Shown here piece after piece: positions 62,201 to 64,000 of a DNA stretch of 64,000 nt. The position numbers and the translations under genes were made by a program. Source of the DNA: an uncultured Eubacteriales bacterium (GTDB lineage: Bacteria > Bacillota > Clostridia > Oscillospirales > CAG-272); contig CAJUIQ010000003.1 of assembly GCA_910586545.1 (NCBI GenBank), forward strand, positions 16,599 to 80,598, written 5' to 3'. Within the stretch, counting starts at the first letter, position 1. Every line of letters starts with the position of its first letter. The notes under the pieces are model-generated. The model had not been told where the DNA came from. It did not search any database and worked only from the letters and a program-made list of their open reading frames with translations.

Positions 62201-63091
62201 GCCACTGTAACAGGCGAACAGACAAAAGCTCCAACCTGTACCGAGAAGGGCGAAACCACCTACACAGCAGCCTTTGACGCGGATTGGGCAAGTGAGCAGA
62301 CAAAGACGGTTGTTGATATTGCAGCTGCCGGTCACAGGTATACAGAGGTTGTAACTGCGCCTACCTGTACGGAACAGGGTTACACCACCCATACCTGCTC
62401 TGGGTGTGCGGATACCTACAAAGACGCCTATGTAGACGCAGCCGGTCACAGCTTGGGAGAATGGGAAACTGTGACATCTCAAAACTGCACGGATAAAGGT
62501 AGCGAAAAACGCACCTGCTCCGTATGTACATTCACTGAAACAAGGGATGTTGATCCCAACGGCCACGACTGGGAAGATGATTACATCATCGACAAGGAAG
62601 CCACTTGCATCACCGACGGCAGCAAATCCATTCACTGCAAAAACTGCGAGGCTGTAAAAGACAGCACGGTAATTCCGGCTACCGGCCATTCCTACAGCGA
62701 CAGTTGGACATCCAACACCGACAAACATTGGCATGAATGTGAATGCGGAGAAAAATCCTCTGTATTTGCACATACCTTTGCGTGGGTAATGGACAAGGAC
62801 GCCACTGAAACAGAAGCGGGCAGCAAGCATGAGGAATGCACTGTTTGCGGCTACACGAAAGCGGCCGTGGAAATTCCAGCAACCGGCAGTACGGAACAAC
62901 CGGGAGATACTGCCCCCAGCGGCGGGGATAACAAAAACCCATCTGGGTCGGATACAGACGTTCCGCAAACAGGAGACAACAGCAATATGATACTTTGGGG
63001 TTTCTTGCTGGCAATATCCATTGTCGGTGTAGGCGCAACTTTGGTAAATTCCAGGAAGCGCAGCGATTACAAAAATCGCAATAAAGCCTGA
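59237..63091 (+). CDS. Sortase-anchored multi-repeat surface protein
   Basis: A 1284-residue exported protein. Signal peptide: residues 1-32 (LLAVLLAIAMVMTILPTVVFA). Residues about 35-400 have GLUG-like/right-handed beta-helix features with repeated NITVKGC, NVMITDCDL-type motifs. An InlB B-repeat lies at about 415-470 (AFTAGKLSVPIKDGYIFAGWYD). A BIG_2-like Ig domain follows (about 475-545). The C-terminal third (about 890-1215) has Cys-rich repeats with CxxC pairs and GH motifs (for example CTEQGYTTHTCSGCADTY), maybe metal-binding. It ends with VPQTGDNSN, a hydrophobic helix and RKRSDYKNRNK, a sortase anchor. The start is GTG at 59237 with AAAGGA upstream. Confidence 0.9.
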   Translation: MKRRKQSKLLAVLLAIAMVMTILPTVVFAEGNNGTDAAPAASNRMELSDDSSWEECANCSQENPHMISTPADLDKVRTHTHTDGEVTSITGYFKLANDIVFLDEDFEENGAFYNEGWGWTPIGHNNKQSYFSGAKFCGDFDGNTYAVKNVKMNRPAQYWYNGLFAAVDGNAHVYNLTLDSFNLVGDCSGALCGQGYGSNICIENIKVSNCTITAINTAAKPSAFLIGNMLGGTVRNIEITNCSYDRGASAWKGALITTECTDAVIENVMITDCDLRVYAYTGLLIPHVAGASTIKNITVKGCNFVMTHGAWKYLVYDDSRKAETDSTFSNIVFDDITITGNISPEIMAVPQPKEGSSQIQMDNVSISVKLEKDTNIETVKALFQKDAIYISENIQNLNAGKLVGNANQIITYLNGGGFAENTAFTAGKLSVPIKDGYIFAGWYDNASLTGDAVATPEAGNAYYAQWISMADIPSSITMEYGSSQTLPSVEGVTLDWSSDDEGVVSISNNQITATGAGETTVMAKATTPAGGTATFTVKAEVTPLSIIYGAPKETEEGRPYIEYTLNADGTAPKISELLGFYPVKEGSQNGTYEADIDKGRITLKPGMGKDGDVEYTYENDASGNTITTDTLPTHSTLDAEGNPHSIRVEMKLKTPNYRFRTVGTNWEPKDTIVLYVACYEADMNEVDLYLAGDDTPLKSFEDRHDYVYTGEGIVPTDRDLTTLYSKGENTSNTITKFTAHFHAIEEGTAFTGTHLTDVSNSELTAEALKAIAPTEPGVYSFVINGYNQDTKTYCYVSRRYRIVKDTPAGSPTGGNAESGATLSEVTLSGTMKNAAGVAVEGTFTWDSPNQIVKCETSYDWTFTPNDTDHYNTVTGSIVVLHHDFTGDFDAYDENGHWHICNYADCNATDEPQVHIFTDYISNNDATCTTDGTKTAKCDFCEETSTITDEGSATKHNWGETTYVWSEDGKTCTATHVCLKDNSHTETLQATVTGEQTKAPTCTEKGETTYTAAFDADWASEQTKTVVDIAAAGHRYTEVVTAPTCTEQGYTTHTCSGCADTYKDAYVDAAGHSLGEWETVTSQNCTDKGSEKRTCSVCTFTETRDVDPNGHDWEDDYIIDKEATCITDGSKSIHCKNCEAVKDSTVIPATGHSYSDSWTSNTDKHWHECECGEKSSVFAHTFAWVMDKDATETEAGSKHEECTVCGYTKAAVEIPATGSTEQPGDTAPSGGDNKNPSGSDTDVPQTGDNSNMILWGFLLAISIVGVGATLVNSRKRSDYKNRNKA

Positions 63092-63187
63092 TTGATCTGA
63101 CCAGTTAACGCTTTAAAATGTTGACTGCTGTATTGGTCAAAGGTATCCATTCCTGTAAATGCAGCTTGTTTAGATTCGTTTTATCGA

Positions 63188-63216
63188 AAAAGGGAGAGAC
63201 ATTGTCTCTCCCTTTT
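63188..63216. terminator. Bidirectional terminator between the surface-protein and amidase genes
   Basis: AAAAGGGAGAGAC and GTCTCTCCCTTTT are exact complements around ATT. It serves both convergent genes. Confidence 0.9.
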
Positions 63217-63226
63217 CGGCGTTCTA

Positions 63227-64000
63227 TTATTTTTTTACATTGATAAAACCATACTGGGTATTCACTTCCACTCTGGTGTCCTTTTTCACATGCACGTAGA
63301 GCCACTCACCCGCAGTTCCGTGGCCGGACAGCACATACGTGCCTTCCGCTACCAATATGTTTCCATTTCCATAAATCGCATCCGATGTAGCTACCCCATC
63401 TACGATGCATACCTCAAATCCATATGGATTTGTTCCAGTCCTTCCCTTTGTATAGGCAATCAGCTGATCCTCTCCTCTGCCTGTGTCTACGCCGTCCAGC
63501 GTTCTGCAGCACGCCTTCTGTACCTTCACCCAGTCGTCATAGACCCCTACGAGGTCTCCTTCCTTTATATTGGCATACAGCCACTTTCCTGCTTCTCCGT
63601 GTCCAGACAAGACATATCCCCCTGCGGGTATGGGACTGTTTCCTATATACTCCGGATTCTTTGCCGCAATTGCGTTTCGGTCAATAGGCACTTCAAACCC
63701 ATATTCATTGGTGCCGGTGCTTGTCCCAGTATTATATCGGATTAGTTTGTCAGTACCTCTGCCGACATTTGTGCCATCCAAAATGTGATATAACGCTTCT
63801 ACCTTTTCCGGTTCCTCAACGGATCCTCCCTGCAGCTGCTTATTCACTTCACTGGCGATATACGGGAATTTTCCCTGCAGGTACGGCCCGGGGCAGGCGG
63901 TCGCCGCAAACATATTATGCCGCGTCAGGTTCCCGCTGGCGTCTCCCGTATAATTCAGCTTGGAAATCCCGTTTCGCTTACAGATATCCACGCATAGCTG
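63227..64000 (-). CDS. N-acetylmuramoyl-L-alanine amidase (type 2), partial, with two C-terminal repeats
   Basis: The open frame runs off the right edge, so only the C-terminal 257 codons are seen. The part nearest the edge is the end of an Amidase_2/PGRP fold: TGDASGNLTRHNMFAATACPGPYL contains the zinc-ligand His and Cys pair of the motif RHxxxxxTxCPG. After a linker, two tandem units of about 90-95 residues follow (63508-63790 and 63233-63507). Each has DGxxxGRGxDxLIxY, GTNxYGFEV and YVLSGHGxAGxWLY. The repeat family is not recognised and may bind the wall. The GTG at 63991 is an internal codon, not the start. Confidence 0.82.
   Translation of the reverse strand, partial: QLCVDICKRNGISKLNYTGDASGNLTRHNMFAATACPGPYLQGKFPYIASEVNKQLQGGSVEEPEKVEALYHILDGTNVGRGTDKLIRYNTGTSTGTNEYGFEVPIDRNAIAAKNPEYIGNSPIPAGGYVLSGHGEAGKWLYANIKEGDLVGVYDDWVKVQKACCRTLDGVDTGRGEDQLIAYTKGRTGTNPYGFEVCIVDGVATSDAIYGNGNILVAEGTYVLSGHGTAGEWLYVHVKKDTRVEVNTQYGFINVKK

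Overview
The window is a moderate-GC, densely coded segment of a Gram-positive anaerobe. It is most likely a gut-type member of the class Clostridia (Oscillospirales or a relative). This placement is inferred from gene content: AddAB instead of RecBCD, an rnfCDGEAB operon with NusG-domain-II and Gx-transporter companions, the yybS-gdpP-rplI-dnaB string, YwlG, DUF3842 and DUF1893 proteins, an LRR_5 protein with a dockerin, and a sortase-anchored surface protein. Ribosome sites are mostly AAAGGA/GGAGG, and many promoters are near-consensus sigma-A sites with 17-nt spacers.

Layout. 1-4.5 kb (minus): an MBOAT acyltransferase, a DHHW/AlgX-like partner, a lipoprotein and a truncated ParE/GyrB-like subunit. 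4.6-12.6 kb (minus): addB, addA, DUF3842 and ywlG. 12.9-17.6 kb: small membrane proteins and lipoproteins, an orphan MazF, two YD-repeat lipoprotein/secreted paralogues and a flavoprotein reductase. 17.8-21.4 kb (minus): a flavodiiron protein, then a winged-helix regulator, thiI and DUF1893 in one operon. 21.5-24.7 kb: a PiT phosphate transporter and an EF-G paralogue. 24.8-30.8 kb (minus): MsmK, three tandem M42 aminopeptidases and a frameshifted murD. 30.9-38.2 kb (plus): DUF2232, gdpP, rplI and dnaB, then pgk and tpiA. 38.4-40.3 kb (minus): an LRR-dockerin secreted protein.

40.5-56.8 kb is a bioenergetic island. The rnfCDGEAB operon (minus) faces, head to head across about 300 bases with two strong divergent promoters, a ten-gene Mrp/Mbh-type antiporter operon (plus). 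The antiporter operon carries four NuoL/M/N-like subunits, an MbhD-like subunit and an MbhE-MrpB fusion, but no hydrogenase, NADH or connecting (NuoH/I/B-like) subunits. RNF couples reduced ferredoxin to NAD+ and pumps ions; the antiporter would interconvert Na+ and H+ gradients. RnfG is unusually long and carries two FMN-binding domains.

56.8-64 kb: a papain-like/NlpC-P60-like small protein, mtnN, tRNA-Gln and tRNA-Val, then a 1284-residue sortase-anchored surface protein. The leader of the surface-protein gene holds a (GACA)6 microsatellite inside a possible short leader ORF, plus a terminator-like hairpin. The right edge cuts a peptidoglycan amidase with two C-terminal repeats of an unassigned domain.

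The least expected signals are these: a three-copy dispersed element (about 50 nt, hairpin plus conserved tail) that in two copies starts at the -10 box of a good promoter; the microsatellite leader; the two-FMN RnfG; the quadruple-antiporter operon facing RNF; a predicted leaderless regulator mRNA; and a one-base frameshift in murD. No CRISPR array, transposase, integrase or prophage gene was seen.
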